This document shows, in pieces, positions 1-5,296 of a stretch of 5,296 nt of DNA. Position 1 is the first letter of the stretch. Every line of letters starts with the position of its first letter. Source of the stretch: Oscillospiraceae bacterium (GTDB taxonomy: Bacteria; Bacillota; Clostridia; Oscillospirales; Oscillospiraceae); the NCBI GenBank assembly GCA_017646545.1, contig JAGCMI010000011.1:1-5296 (forward strand). Direction: 5' to 3'. Under the pieces are notes generated by a model. It saw nothing but the letters and a program-made list of their open reading frames with translations, did not search any database and had not been told where the DNA came from. The position numbers and the translations under genes were made by a program.

Positions 1-2
1 AG

Positions 3-335
3 ATCGTGCGTCAGAATGATATCATTTGCATAGAGGATCTGACACCAAAAAATATGGTACAGAACCACAAGTTAGCGAAATTCATCTCTGACGCATCATG
101 GGGAGAGTTCCGCAAGCAGCTCACCTACAAGGCAGAGTGGTATGGACGGAAGCTGATAACCGTAGACAGGTTCTATGCTTCCAGCCAGACTTGTTCCTGT
201 TGTGGCGAAAAGTGGCCCGGAACGAAAGACCTCAAAGTGCGGCAATGGGTTTGCCCGAACTGCGGTGAGAAATTAAACAGAGATACCAATGCTGCAATCA
301 ATATTCTGAATGAAGGGCTACGGAAAGTAGCTTAA
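3..335 (+). CDS. tnpB: TnpB RNA-guided endonuclease, C-terminal fragment (5' end outside window)
   Basis: TnpB is the accessory protein of IS200/IS605 elements, a compact RuvC-fold nuclease guided by an RNA from the element's right end and an evolutionary ancestor of Cas12. The frame is open to the left edge, so the first visible codons are internal; the GTG at 6 is not a credible start. Counting from that codon, Glu10 in the IEDL motif is the second RuvC catalytic acid. A four-cysteine zinc ribbon follows (Cys63/Cys66 in TCSCCG, Cys83/Cys86 in CPNCG), and Asp93 in [11 protein letters not shown] is the third catalytic acid. The first RuvC Asp and the N-terminal guide-binding domain lie upstream. 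The visible part has no frameshift and ends in TAA, so it looks functional at this end. The full protein would normally be about 370-430 residues. Family assignment is very secure. Confidence 0.93.
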   Translation: MVRQNDIICIEDLTPKNMVQNHKLAKFISDASWGEFRKQLTYKAEWYGRKLITVDRFYASSQTCSCCGEKWPGTKDLKVRQWVCPNCGEKLNRDTNAAINILNEGLRKVA

Positions 336-464
336 ACACATATTTCATGGTAGGGTGGGACACACCCGAACCTATACGCTTGGTGAGACTATGTAAGACC
401 TGAAGTTATGCAGGCAACGGTCGTTGATCCAAGAATCCCCCTCTTTAAAGGTGGGGAGTGTCAA
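336..464 (+). ncRNA. Probable omega RNA (reRNA) scaffold of the TnpB element
   Basis: In IS605 elements the guide RNA of TnpB is made from the right end, often overlapping the tnpB 3' end, with the scaffold stopping at the element boundary and the guide reading into flanking DNA. The 129 non-coding bases here fit this. A stem GGGTG 353-357/CACCC 363-367 has a five-base loop, a stem CCTG 399-402/CAGG 411-414 follows, and a terminal hairpin lies at 437-456. TTGA at 424-427 can also pair with TCAA at 461-464, a possible pseudoknot. The 5' end is unknown and may lie inside tnpB. The guide would start at 465. This is inferred from family knowledge and visible pairing; no transcript evidence exists here. 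Confidence 0.65.
433..464 (+). other. IS605 right-end cleavage site with subterminal hairpin
   Basis: GAAT (433-436) lies directly 5' of a hairpin, CCCC 437-440 paired with GGGG 453-456, whose upper part is the self-complementary CTTTAAAG (443-450). A short linker leads to TCAA at 461-464. The tetranucleotides are the same as the IS608 right guide and right cleavage sequences, which TnpA uses to cut single-stranded DNA just after TCAA. The match marks the precise 3' border of the element. Confidence 0.8.
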
Positions 465-472
465 TATATAAT
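444..472 (+). promoter_or_regulatory. Possible hybrid promoter across the IS/chromosome junction
   Basis: TTTAAA (444-449, 4 of 6 matches to the -35 consensus) lies in the top of the IS right-end hairpin. TATAAT (467-472, perfect -10) begins three bases beyond the IS border, and the spacer is exactly 17 bases. Transcription would start near 479-480 and run into the downstream operon. There is no extended -10 TG. AT-rich DNA yields chance matches, so this is a candidate only. Confidence 0.35.
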
Positions 473-487
473 AATGTATAAAACCTC

Positions 488-516
488 TTGCCAAGTTGAA
501 AAAAGGTGTTTATAAT
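488..516 (+). promoter_or_regulatory. Sigma-A-type promoter of the methyltransferase-dprA-topA-trmFO cluster
   Basis: TTGCCA (488-493) and a perfect TATAAT (511-516) are separated by the ideal 17 bases, giving an expected start near 523-524 and a short leader of about 25 bases before the ATG at 549. The -35 matches the TTGACA consensus at five of six positions. The promoter starts 24 bases past the IS border, so the insertion has left it intact, although any operator further upstream would have been displaced. Confidence 0.75.
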
Positions 517-531
517 GGTAGCCAATACAAT

Positions 532-539
532 AGGCGGAG
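532..539 (+). promoter_or_regulatory. Ribosome binding site of the SpoU-family methyltransferase
   Basis: AGGCGGAG ends nine bases before the ATG at 549. An in-frame TGA at 543-545 rules out any earlier start, and the next ATG (555) would sit too far from this site, so it fixes the start at 549. Confidence 0.6.
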
Positions 540-548
540 TGTTGAATT

Positions 549-1298
549 ATGGAAATGCGGATCACAGCAAGAAAAAATCCCCTGCTGCAGCAGGTAAAAA
601 AGCTTTTTTCCTCCCGTAAGGAGCGGGAAACGGCAGGCCTTTTTGCGGCCGATGGAACCAAGCTGTTGCAGGAGGCCGTGCGTTTTTACCCCGGTTTGGA
701 CACGGTGATTTTGTCCGATGGGGTGGATGCGGATGTACCTTCCCATGTGCGGCTGATTCGGGTGCCGGAGGATGTGATGGCATCCATTTCTCCCATGGAA
801 GCCCCCCAAGGGGCGGTTTTCCTCTGCCGTTTGCCCCAAAAGCAACCGCTGGTTGCGGGTAAACCCATGCTTTTGCTGGACGGGATTCAAGATCCCGGCA
901 ATTTGGGCACCATTTTGCGTACCGCTGATGCGCTTCAGGTTCCCGTGGTGCTGCTGGAGGGTTGCGCAGATCCTTACAGTCATAAGGTGGTTCGCGCCAG
1001 TATGGGCGCGGTGTTCCGCACCCCTGTGGTACAGAGCACTTGGGAAGAAGCCAGCCGCATCCTGCGGGATGCCGGTGTCCCCGTGGCGGTGACTGCGCTT
1101 TCCGATCGCGCCCGGGATATCCGTCAGGCGCCGCTACAGGAGATGGCAGTGGTCATTGGCAGCGAGGGTCGTGGCGTTCGCCCGGAGATCCTTTCTGCGG
1201 CAGACAATGAGCTGATCATTCCCATGAATGCAAATTGTGAATCATTGAACGCAGCGGTGGCGGCATCCATCGTACTGTGGCAGATGCAGCAGGTATAA
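549..1298 (+). CDS. SpoU/TrmH-family RNA 2'-O-methyltransferase
   Basis: This enzyme transfers a methyl group from S-adenosylmethionine to the 2'-OH of a ribose in rRNA or tRNA, using the SPOUT trefoil-knot fold; the exact target nucleotide cannot be told from sequence. The 249 residues match the family length (about 240-270). Residues 1-100 resemble the substrate-binding domain. The catalytic domain shows all three SpoU motifs: motif 1 at 111-127 (DGIQDPGNLGTILRTADA, with Asn118 and the catalytic-type Arg124), motif 2 at 203-210 (IGSEGRGV), and motif 3 at 224-236 (IPM...ESLNAAV, with Asn234). Motifs 2 and 3 form the knot that binds SAM. The ATG at 549 is the only start after an in-frame stop. 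It is the first gene after the promoter, 33 bases before dprA with no terminator, so probably co-transcribed. Similar genes are called RlmB-like or TsnR-like; I give no symbol because the target is unknown. Confidence 0.93.
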   Translation: MEMRITARKNPLLQQVKKLFSSRKERETAGLFAADGTKLLQEAVRFYPGLDTVILSDGVDADVPSHVRLIRVPEDVMASISPMEAPQGAVFLCRLPQKQPLVAGKPMLLLDGIQDPGNLGTILRTADALQVPVVLLEGCADPYSHKVVRASMGAVFRTPVVQSTWEEASRILRDAGVPVAVTALSDRARDIRQAPLQEMAVVIGSEGRGVRPEILSAADNELIIPMNANCESLNAAVAASIVLWQMQQV

Positions 1299-1331
1299 AG
1301 AGGATTATCGTAGAAAGAGAAGGAGAAAGCT

Positions 1332-2594
1332 ATGCTGGTGCATTGGATATGGCTTGCCATCCGGACGGGGCTGGGCGATCGTGGCCGGATGCTGCTACTG
1401 CAGCATTTTTCCGGTGCGGAGGATGTATATTTTGCCGATGAAGCAGCCATGGCACCTTTTGCGGCCTTTTCTCCGGAAGCGCAGGCTTCCTTGCGGGATA
1501 AATCCTTGCACGCAGCGGAAAAGATCCTTTCCGATTGTAAAAATGCGGATATCCATGTGCTGACCTGGCAGGATGCCGCTTATCCCAGACGGCTGAAGAA
1601 TATTGCCGATCCTCCCGTGGTACTGTATTATAAAGGCCGGCTGCCGGAAGTGGATGCGCTACCGGTGATCTCTGTGGTAGGCACTCGAAAGGCCTCGGCC
1701 TATGGTCTGACCATTTCCAAACGGCTGGGCTATGAACTGGCATCCTGCGGCGCAGTGGTGGTATCGGGTATGGCCTCCGGTGCGGATACCATGGCCATGC
1801 GGGGCGCGCTGTCAGCAGGGGAGCCGGTGATCGGTGTCTTGGGCTGCGGTGCGGATGTGGTTTATCCCTTTTCCAACCATGCTTTGTATCGTGATGCCCA
1901 GCGCCAAGGTTGTCTCTTAACGGAATTTCCGCCCGGTACACCGCCCATCGGTTCCAACTTTCCCAGAAGAAACCGGATCATCAGCGGTCTTGCCTGCGGT
2001 GTTCTGGTGGTGGAAGCACCGGAGAGAAGCGGTGCGCTGATCACGGCCAAGCAGGCAGCGGATCAGGGCAGGAATGTTTTTGTGGTGCCCGGTAATATCG
2101 ATGTATCCACCTGCAAGGGCAGCAACGCGCTGTTGCGGGATGGAGCGCTGGCGGTCAGTTCCGGTTGGGACATCGTCAGTGAATATGAGTATCTTTTCCC
2201 GGGAAAGATTCGTAAAAATACGGCATCTTCCCGCCAAAGTGCCTACTTAGATGAGGTGGATCAAATGGTTCCTCCTCAGGACAAACCCCTGCCCAAAGTG
2301 GCGCAAAAGCCGAAAACACCGAAGAAAAAGTCGGTTGCCGACAGTTTTGAGCGGAAAAAAGAGATTGACAAGCCTCTTTCTACCGCTTATATTGACGCTG
2401 AAGAAAAACTCCCGCCTCTTGATGAGCAGGAGCAGAGAATTGTTGCGCTCATCCGCAAAGGGGTTACCTTAGTGGATGATTTGATGGCACAGTCAGAAGT
2501 CCCCTCCGGTCAGGTGCTGGGAATTTTGACTATGCTGGAAATAAAGGGTGTTGTTACCCGGTTGCCCGGTAAGCGCGTGGCAATGAAAAAATGA
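1332..2594 (+). CDS. dprA: DNA-processing protein DprA (Smf)
   Basis: DprA binds incoming single-stranded DNA in the cytoplasm, protects it and loads RecA on it during natural transformation; it is widespread even in species not known to transform. The 420 residues comprise an N-terminal SAM-like helical region (about 1-80), the Rossmann-type DprA core (about 85-290) and a C-terminal winged-helix domain (about 361-412). Core signatures are VVGTRKASAYG (115-125), SGMASGAD (145-152), FPRRNRIISGL (210-220) and a long block from SGALITAK (233) through DQGR (244-247) to VFVVPGN (249-255). Residues 291-360 form a Lys/Pro/Ser-rich, probably disordered linker that is long for the family. In the second signature the usual Gly-Ile-Asp...Ala-His reads Gly-Ala-Asp...Ala-Met (Ala151, Met156). 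A strong AAGGAG at 1320-1325, six bases before ATG 1332, supports the start. topA follows after 27 bases. Confidence 0.95.
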   Translation: MLVHWIWLAIRTGLGDRGRMLLLQHFSGAEDVYFADEAAMAPFAAFSPEAQASLRDKSLHAAEKILSDCKNADIHVLTWQDAAYPRRLKNIADPPVVLYYKGRLPEVDALPVISVVGTRKASAYGLTISKRLGYELASCGAVVVSGMASGADTMAMRGALSAGEPVIGVLGCGADVVYPFSNHALYRDAQRQGCLLTEFPPGTPPIGSNFPRRNRIISGLACGVLVVEAPERSGALITAKQAADQGRNVFVVPGNIDVSTCKGSNALLRDGALAVSSGWDIVSEYEYLFPGKIRKNTASSRQSAYLDEVDQMVPPQDKPLPKVAQKPKTPKKKSVADSFERKKEIDKPLSTAYIDAEEKLPPLDEQEQRIVALIRKGVTLVDDLMAQSEVPSGQVLGILTMLEIKGVVTRLPGKRVAMKK

Positions 2595-2621
2595 GAATGA
2601 ACCAGGAAATGGAGTAATATC

Positions 2622-4874
2622 ATGGCAAGACCTTCCAATCTTGTGATCGTAGAGTCGCCTTCCAAGGCGAAGACCATCGGCAAATATCTGGGCAATGACT
2701 ATGTGGTCAAGGCCAGTATGGGTCACCTGCGGGATCTGCCCAAGAGCACCATGGGTGTGGACTTGGAGCATGATTTCCAGCCGGAGTACATCCCCGTGCC
2801 CGGCAAGGAAAAGCTGATCGATGAGCTGCGTACCGCCGCTGAAAATGCCGATACCGTTTATCTGGCAACGGACCCTGACCGCGAGGGCGAGGCCATTGCA
2901 TGGCATTTGACGCAGCTGCTTCAGCTGCCGCTGGAAAAGACCCACCGCGTCACCTTCAATGCCATTACCCAAAAGACCGTTACCACTTCCATTCAGCAGC
3001 CTCGTAAGATCGATGCTGACTTGGTGGATGCCCAGCAGGCCAGACGCATTCTGGATAGAATCGTGGGCTACCAGCTTTCTCCCTTGCTGTGGAAGAAGGT
3101 TCGCCGTGGCTTGAGTGCAGGCCGTGTCCAGAGTGTGGCCACCCGTCTGGTGGTGGATCGTGAAAATGAGATCCGTGCCTTTGAAAGCAAGGAATACTGG
3201 ACGCTGGATGTGAAGCTGGACCGCATCGGTAAGGTCGGCAGCTTCTCCGCCCGTTACTATGGCGACAGCAAAAAGCGGGAACTGGAAAACGAAGCCCAGG
3301 TGGATCGGATCATCACCGACATCACCGGAAAACAGTTTACCGTTACCAATGTGAAGAAGAGTGAAAAGAAGCGCACTCCCGCGCCTCCTTTCACCACCTC
3401 CACCTTGCAGCAGGAGGCTTCCCGTAAACTCAATATGACCCCCAAGCGCACCATGTCCATCGCCCAGCAGTTGTATGAAGGCGTGGATGTGGCAGGCGAG
3501 GGCACCACGGGTTTGATCACCTGTATGCGTACCGACTCTCTGCGTATTGCCCCCGAGGCGCTGGCAGAGGCAGCGGCATTCATTAAGAGCCGCTACGGTG
3601 AAAACTATTATTATGGCAGCCCCCATGTCTTTAAGACCAAGGGTGGCGCCCAGGATGCCCACGAAGCCATCCGTCCCACCCGTGTGGATCTGGATCCGGA
3701 AAAGATCCGCGCTTCTTTGACCAATGAGCAGTACCGTCTGTACAAGCTGATCTGGAGCCGCTTCCTGGCTTCCCAGATGGCCAATGCCCTCTATGACACC
3801 GTGTCCATCGATACCGAGTGTAGCGGCCATGTGTTCCGCTCCAGTCACCAGAGCCTGCGCTTTGCCGGATTTATCGCAGTGTATGAAGAGGGCAAGGACG
3901 AAGAGGATGAGGCCATCGGTTCTCCGCTGCCGGATCTGCAGGTAGGGGAGAAGGCCAACTGCTCCGATATCAAGAAAGAGCAGCACTTCACCCAGCCTCC
4001 TGCCCGCTATACCGAAGCCATGCTGGTCAAGGCCATGGAAGAAAAGGGTGTTGGCCGTCCTTCCACCTATGCTTCCATCATTTCCACCATTGAGGATCGG
4101 GAATATGTCAGCAAGATCGACAAGCGCCTGTGTCCCACCCCTCTGGGTGAAGTGGTGACGGGTCTGATGATGGATCGCTTTAATGACATCATCGATGTGG
4201 AATTCACCGCCAATATGGAAAACCGCCTGGACGAAGTGGAAGAGGGCAAGCGCCGCTGGAAGGAAGTGTTGGCTGAGTTCTACCAGGGTTTCCAGCAGGA
4301 AATGCTGGATGCAGAAAAGGCGCTGGAAGGCACCCGTCTGAAAGTGCCGGATGAAGTCACCGAAGAAATCTGTGAAATTTGCGGCAGAAACATGGTGGTC
4401 AAAATTGGCCGCTTTGGCAAGTTCCTTGCCTGCCCCGGTTTCCCGGAATGTACCAATACCAAGCCCATCGTCGAGCGCATGCCCGGTCGCTGTCCCAAGT
4501 GTGGCAGCGGTCTGCTCAAGCGCAAGTCCAAGCGGGGCTATGCCTATTACGGCTGCGAAAGCGGCGCCTCCTGCGGCTTTATGAGTTGGGATGTGCCCAC
4601 GGCGGAGGATTGTCCTCTGTGCGGCCAGACCATGTTCAAAAAGTCCGGCAGAGGCCGTAACAAGCCCTTCTGCATCAATGAAAGCTGCGCAAACTTCCTG
4701 CCGGAAGATAAGCGGGGCTATTATAAGAAAAAGACTGCTGAAGAAGGGGAGCAACCTGCGGTTGCGGAGGAAAAACCCGCGAAAAAGACCGCAGCAAAGA
4801 AGCCTGCTGCCAAGAAAACGGCCACCAAGAAGGCCGCAACCGGCAAGCGCACCACCAAAAAGAAAGGGGAATAA
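2622..4874 (+). CDS. topA: DNA topoisomerase I (type IA), catalytic Tyr replaced by Cys
   Basis: TopA relaxes negative supercoils by cutting one strand through a 5'-phosphotyrosine link. The 750 residues begin with the TOPRIM domain (Glu11 in [11 protein letters not shown]; Asp84, Asp86 and Glu88 in DPDREGE). They continue with [17 protein letters not shown] (165-181), [15 protein letters not shown] (256-270), AHEAIRPT (346-353, His347) and GVGRPSTYA (476-484). Three four-cysteine zinc ribbons follow: Cys584/587/604/610, 624/627/645/651 and 664/667/684/689. A Lys/Ala-rich tail covers about 718-749. The active-site motif reads [10 protein letters not shown] (297-306). Position 301, which aligns with the nucleophilic Tyr319 of E. 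coli, is Cys (TGT at 3522-3524), while Arg303 is kept. No nearby Tyr could substitute. GGAG at 2611-2614 and an in-frame TGA at 2598 support ATG 2622. Family identity is certain; activity is doubtful if the codon is real. Confidence 0.97.
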   Translation: MARPSNLVIVESPSKAKTIGKYLGNDYVVKASMGHLRDLPKSTMGVDLEHDFQPEYIPVPGKEKLIDELRTAAENADTVYLATDPDREGEAIAWHLTQLLQLPLEKTHRVTFNAITQKTVTTSIQQPRKIDADLVDAQQARRILDRIVGYQLSPLLWKKVRRGLSAGRVQSVATRLVVDRENEIRAFESKEYWTLDVKLDRIGKVGSFSARYYGDSKKRELENEAQVDRIITDITGKQFTVTNVKKSEKKRTPAPPFTTSTLQQEASRKLNMTPKRTMSIAQQLYEGVDVAGEGTTGLITCMRTDSLRIAPEALAEAAAFIKSRYGENYYYGSPHVFKTKGGAQDAHEAIRPTRVDLDPEKIRASLTNEQYRLYKLIWSRFLASQMANALYDTVSIDTECSGHVFRSSHQSLRFAGFIAVYEEGKDEEDEAIGSPLPDLQVGEKANCSDIKKEQHFTQPPARYTEAMLVKAMEEKGVGRPSTYASIISTIEDREYVSKIDKRLCPTPLGEVVTGLMMDRFNDIIDVEFTANMENRLDEVEEGKRRWKEVLAEFYQGFQQEMLDAEKALEGTRLKVPDEVTEEICEICGRNMVVKIGRFGKFLACPGFPECTNTKPIVERMPGRCPKCGSGLLKRKSKRGYAYYGCESGASCGFMSWDVPTAEDCPLCGQTMFKKSGRGRNKPFCINESCANFLPEDKRGYYKKKTAEEGEQPAVAEEKPAKKTAAKKPAAKKTATKKAATGKRTTKKKGE
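4863..4870 (+). promoter_or_regulatory. Ribosome binding site of trmFO, inside the end of topA
   Basis: AAAGGGGA ends six bases before the ATG at 4877 and lies within the last sense codons of topA, whose TAA is at 4872-4874. Only two bases separate stop and start, so translation of trmFO is probably coupled to that of topA. Confidence 0.7.
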
Positions 4875-4876
4875 CC

Positions 4877-5296
4877 ATGGCAAATGTAAAAGTCATCGGT
4901 GCCGGTCTGGCCGGCAGTGAAGCTGCATGGCAGCTGGCGCAGCGTGGCATCCAAGTGACGCTGTATGAAATGAAGCCCCATAAAAAGTCCCCCGCCCATC
5001 ATACCGATACCTTCGCAGAGTTGGTGTGTTCCAACTCTCTGCGTGGCGACAAGATTGAAAATGCCGTCGGATTGCTGAAAGAGGAATTGCGCCGTCTGGA
5101 CAGCATCATCATCCAGTGTGCCGATGCCACCCGTGTGGAGGCAGGCGGCTGTCTGGCGGTGGACCGTCATGGTTTCTCTGCTTTGGTGACGGAGAAGATT
5201 CGCAACCATCCTAACATTACGGTTGTGGAAGGGGAAGTCACCGAAGTGCCGGAAGGCCCCGTGATCATTGCCACCGGCCCTCTGACTTCCGATGCC
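4877..5296 (+). CDS. trmFO: TrmFO, folate/FAD-dependent tRNA (uracil-54-C5)-methyltransferase, N-terminal part (cut by window end)
   Basis: TrmFO (formerly Gid) makes 5-methyluridine at position 54 of the tRNA T-loop, taking the carbon from 5,10-methylenetetrahydrofolate and the electrons from reduced FAD, unlike the SAM-dependent TrmA of enterics. The 140 visible residues, out of about 435-440 expected, open with the dinucleotide-binding loop [12 protein letters not shown] (6-17) and an acidic end of the second strand (Glu31 in LYEMKP). The family segment [13 protein letters not shown] (46-58) follows, with Cys51 at the position of a conserved catalytic cysteine in characterised TrmFO, then [11 protein letters not shown] (94-104) and [11 protein letters not shown] (130-140). 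The frame is open to the right edge without stops. The gene starts two bases after topA, the usual Firmicute order. MnmG is a relative, but the GPLTSD segment and the context favour TrmFO. Confidence 0.95.
   Translation, partial: MANVKVIGAGLAGSEAAWQLAQRGIQVTLYEMKPHKKSPAHHTDTFAELVCSNSLRGDKIENAVGLLKEELRRLDSIIIQCADATRVEAGGCLAVDRHGFSALVTEKIRNHPNITVVEGEVTEVPEGPVIIATGPLTSDA

Larger units (their letters stand above)
1..464 (+). mobile_element. IS200/IS605-family element, right-hand part (left end outside window)
   Basis: This is the 3' portion of an IS605-type transposon: the end of a tnpB gene, then about 130 bases of non-coding, hairpin-rich right end. The last bases show GAAT at 433-436, a GC-rich hairpin whose stem pairs 437-440 with 453-456, and TCAA at 461-464. 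In IS608 the TnpA transposase recognises a subterminal hairpin, and a GAAT guide tetranucleotide pairs with the TCAA cleavage site, so I place the element boundary at 464/465. Elements of this family have no terminal inverted repeats and make no target duplication, which fits what is seen. Whether tnpA is present, and whether the copy can still move, cannot be judged here. Confidence 0.88.
465..548. other. IS flank and leader: intergenic remnant of the insertion target
   Basis: This AT-rich stretch lies between the IS right border and the first operon gene. Besides the two candidate promoters and the ribosome binding site, it holds no reading frame I can support and no terminator-like hairpin. 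Its first 16-20 bases would be copied as the guide part of the TnpB omega RNA if transcription passes the border. The gene on the other side of the IS is outside the window. Confidence 0.6.

Noticed and set aside
437..456. GC-rich hairpin read as a rho-independent terminator
   Set aside because: It is not followed by a T-run (AGTGTCAA follows), and its position between GAAT and TCAA fits the IS605 right-end hairpin instead.
498..516. Alternative -35 TTGAAA just upstream of TATAAT
   Set aside because: The spacer would be only nine bases. TTGCCA at 488-493 gives the proper 17-base spacing.
1330..1941. 203-codon minus-strand frame opposite dprA
   Set aside because: Shadow of dprA: the Pro/Arg/His-rich translation has no family motif, and the plus-strand gene shows complete DprA signatures.
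4779..4865. Repetitive AAG/GCC-rich DNA as a possible repeat array
   Set aside because: The repeats are imperfect codon-level echoes of Lys/Ala tail residues within the topA frame, with no spacer structure as in CRISPR and no independent repeat unit.
2493..4883. A 796-codon open frame on the minus strand covering almost all of topA
   Set aside because: It is exactly antisense to a clear topA gene. Its translation is low-complexity Gly/Leu/His/Phe-rich without recognisable domains, and long antisense frames arise when the sense codon bias avoids TTA, CTA and TCA. No ribosome binding site or promoter was seen for it.
4721..5209. 162-codon minus-strand frame spanning the topA end and trmFO start
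   Set aside because: Antisense to two well-supported genes. The Phe/Ala/Val-rich end is simply the reverse of the Lys/Ala codon repeats of the TopA tail.

Overview
The window looks like a chromosomal segment of a low-to-mid GC Firmicute, most likely a gut-type clostridium (Oscillospiraceae/Ruminococcaceae-like). The basis is the gene order dprA-topA-trmFO, which is classical for Firmicutes, the presence of folate/FAD-dependent TrmFO, strong AGGAGG-like ribosome binding sites and a clostridial-type IS605-family end. The taxonomic placement is inference from gene content, not a database match.

Region 1 (1-464) is the right-hand part of an IS200/IS605-family element. It holds the C-terminal 110 or so residues of the RNA-guided nuclease TnpB, followed by a structured non-coding right end. 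That end closes with a GAAT-hairpin-TCAA arrangement, matching the cleavage-site logic of IS608-type elements. The same segment is expected to encode the TnpB guide RNA (omega RNA/reRNA). The left end, any tnpA and the start of tnpB lie outside the window.

Region 2 (465-548) is a short AT-rich intergenic stretch. It carries a good sigma-A type promoter (TTGCCA-N17-TATAAT) for the downstream genes, and a second possible promoter that straddles the IS/chromosome junction.

Region 3 (549-5296) is a compact, all-plus-strand gene cluster with gaps of 33, 27 and 2 bases and no visible terminators, so probably one operon. It encodes a SpoU/TrmH-family RNA 2'-O-methyltransferase, DprA (ssDNA-binding RecA loader for transformation), DNA topoisomerase I (TopA) and TrmFO (tRNA m5U54 methyltransferase, cut by the window end). 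These are housekeeping functions in DNA topology, DNA uptake and RNA modification.

The most striking observation is in TopA. The active-site motif, normally GLITYMRTDS with Tyr as the DNA-attacking nucleophile, reads [10 protein letters not shown] here (TGT at 3522-3524), while every other type IA catalytic motif I can recognise is intact. This is either a one-base sequence error or polymorphism, or a genuine loss or replacement of the catalytic tyrosine. Apart from that and the IS-junction promoter, I see ordinary conserved genes and no evidence for a wholly new system.
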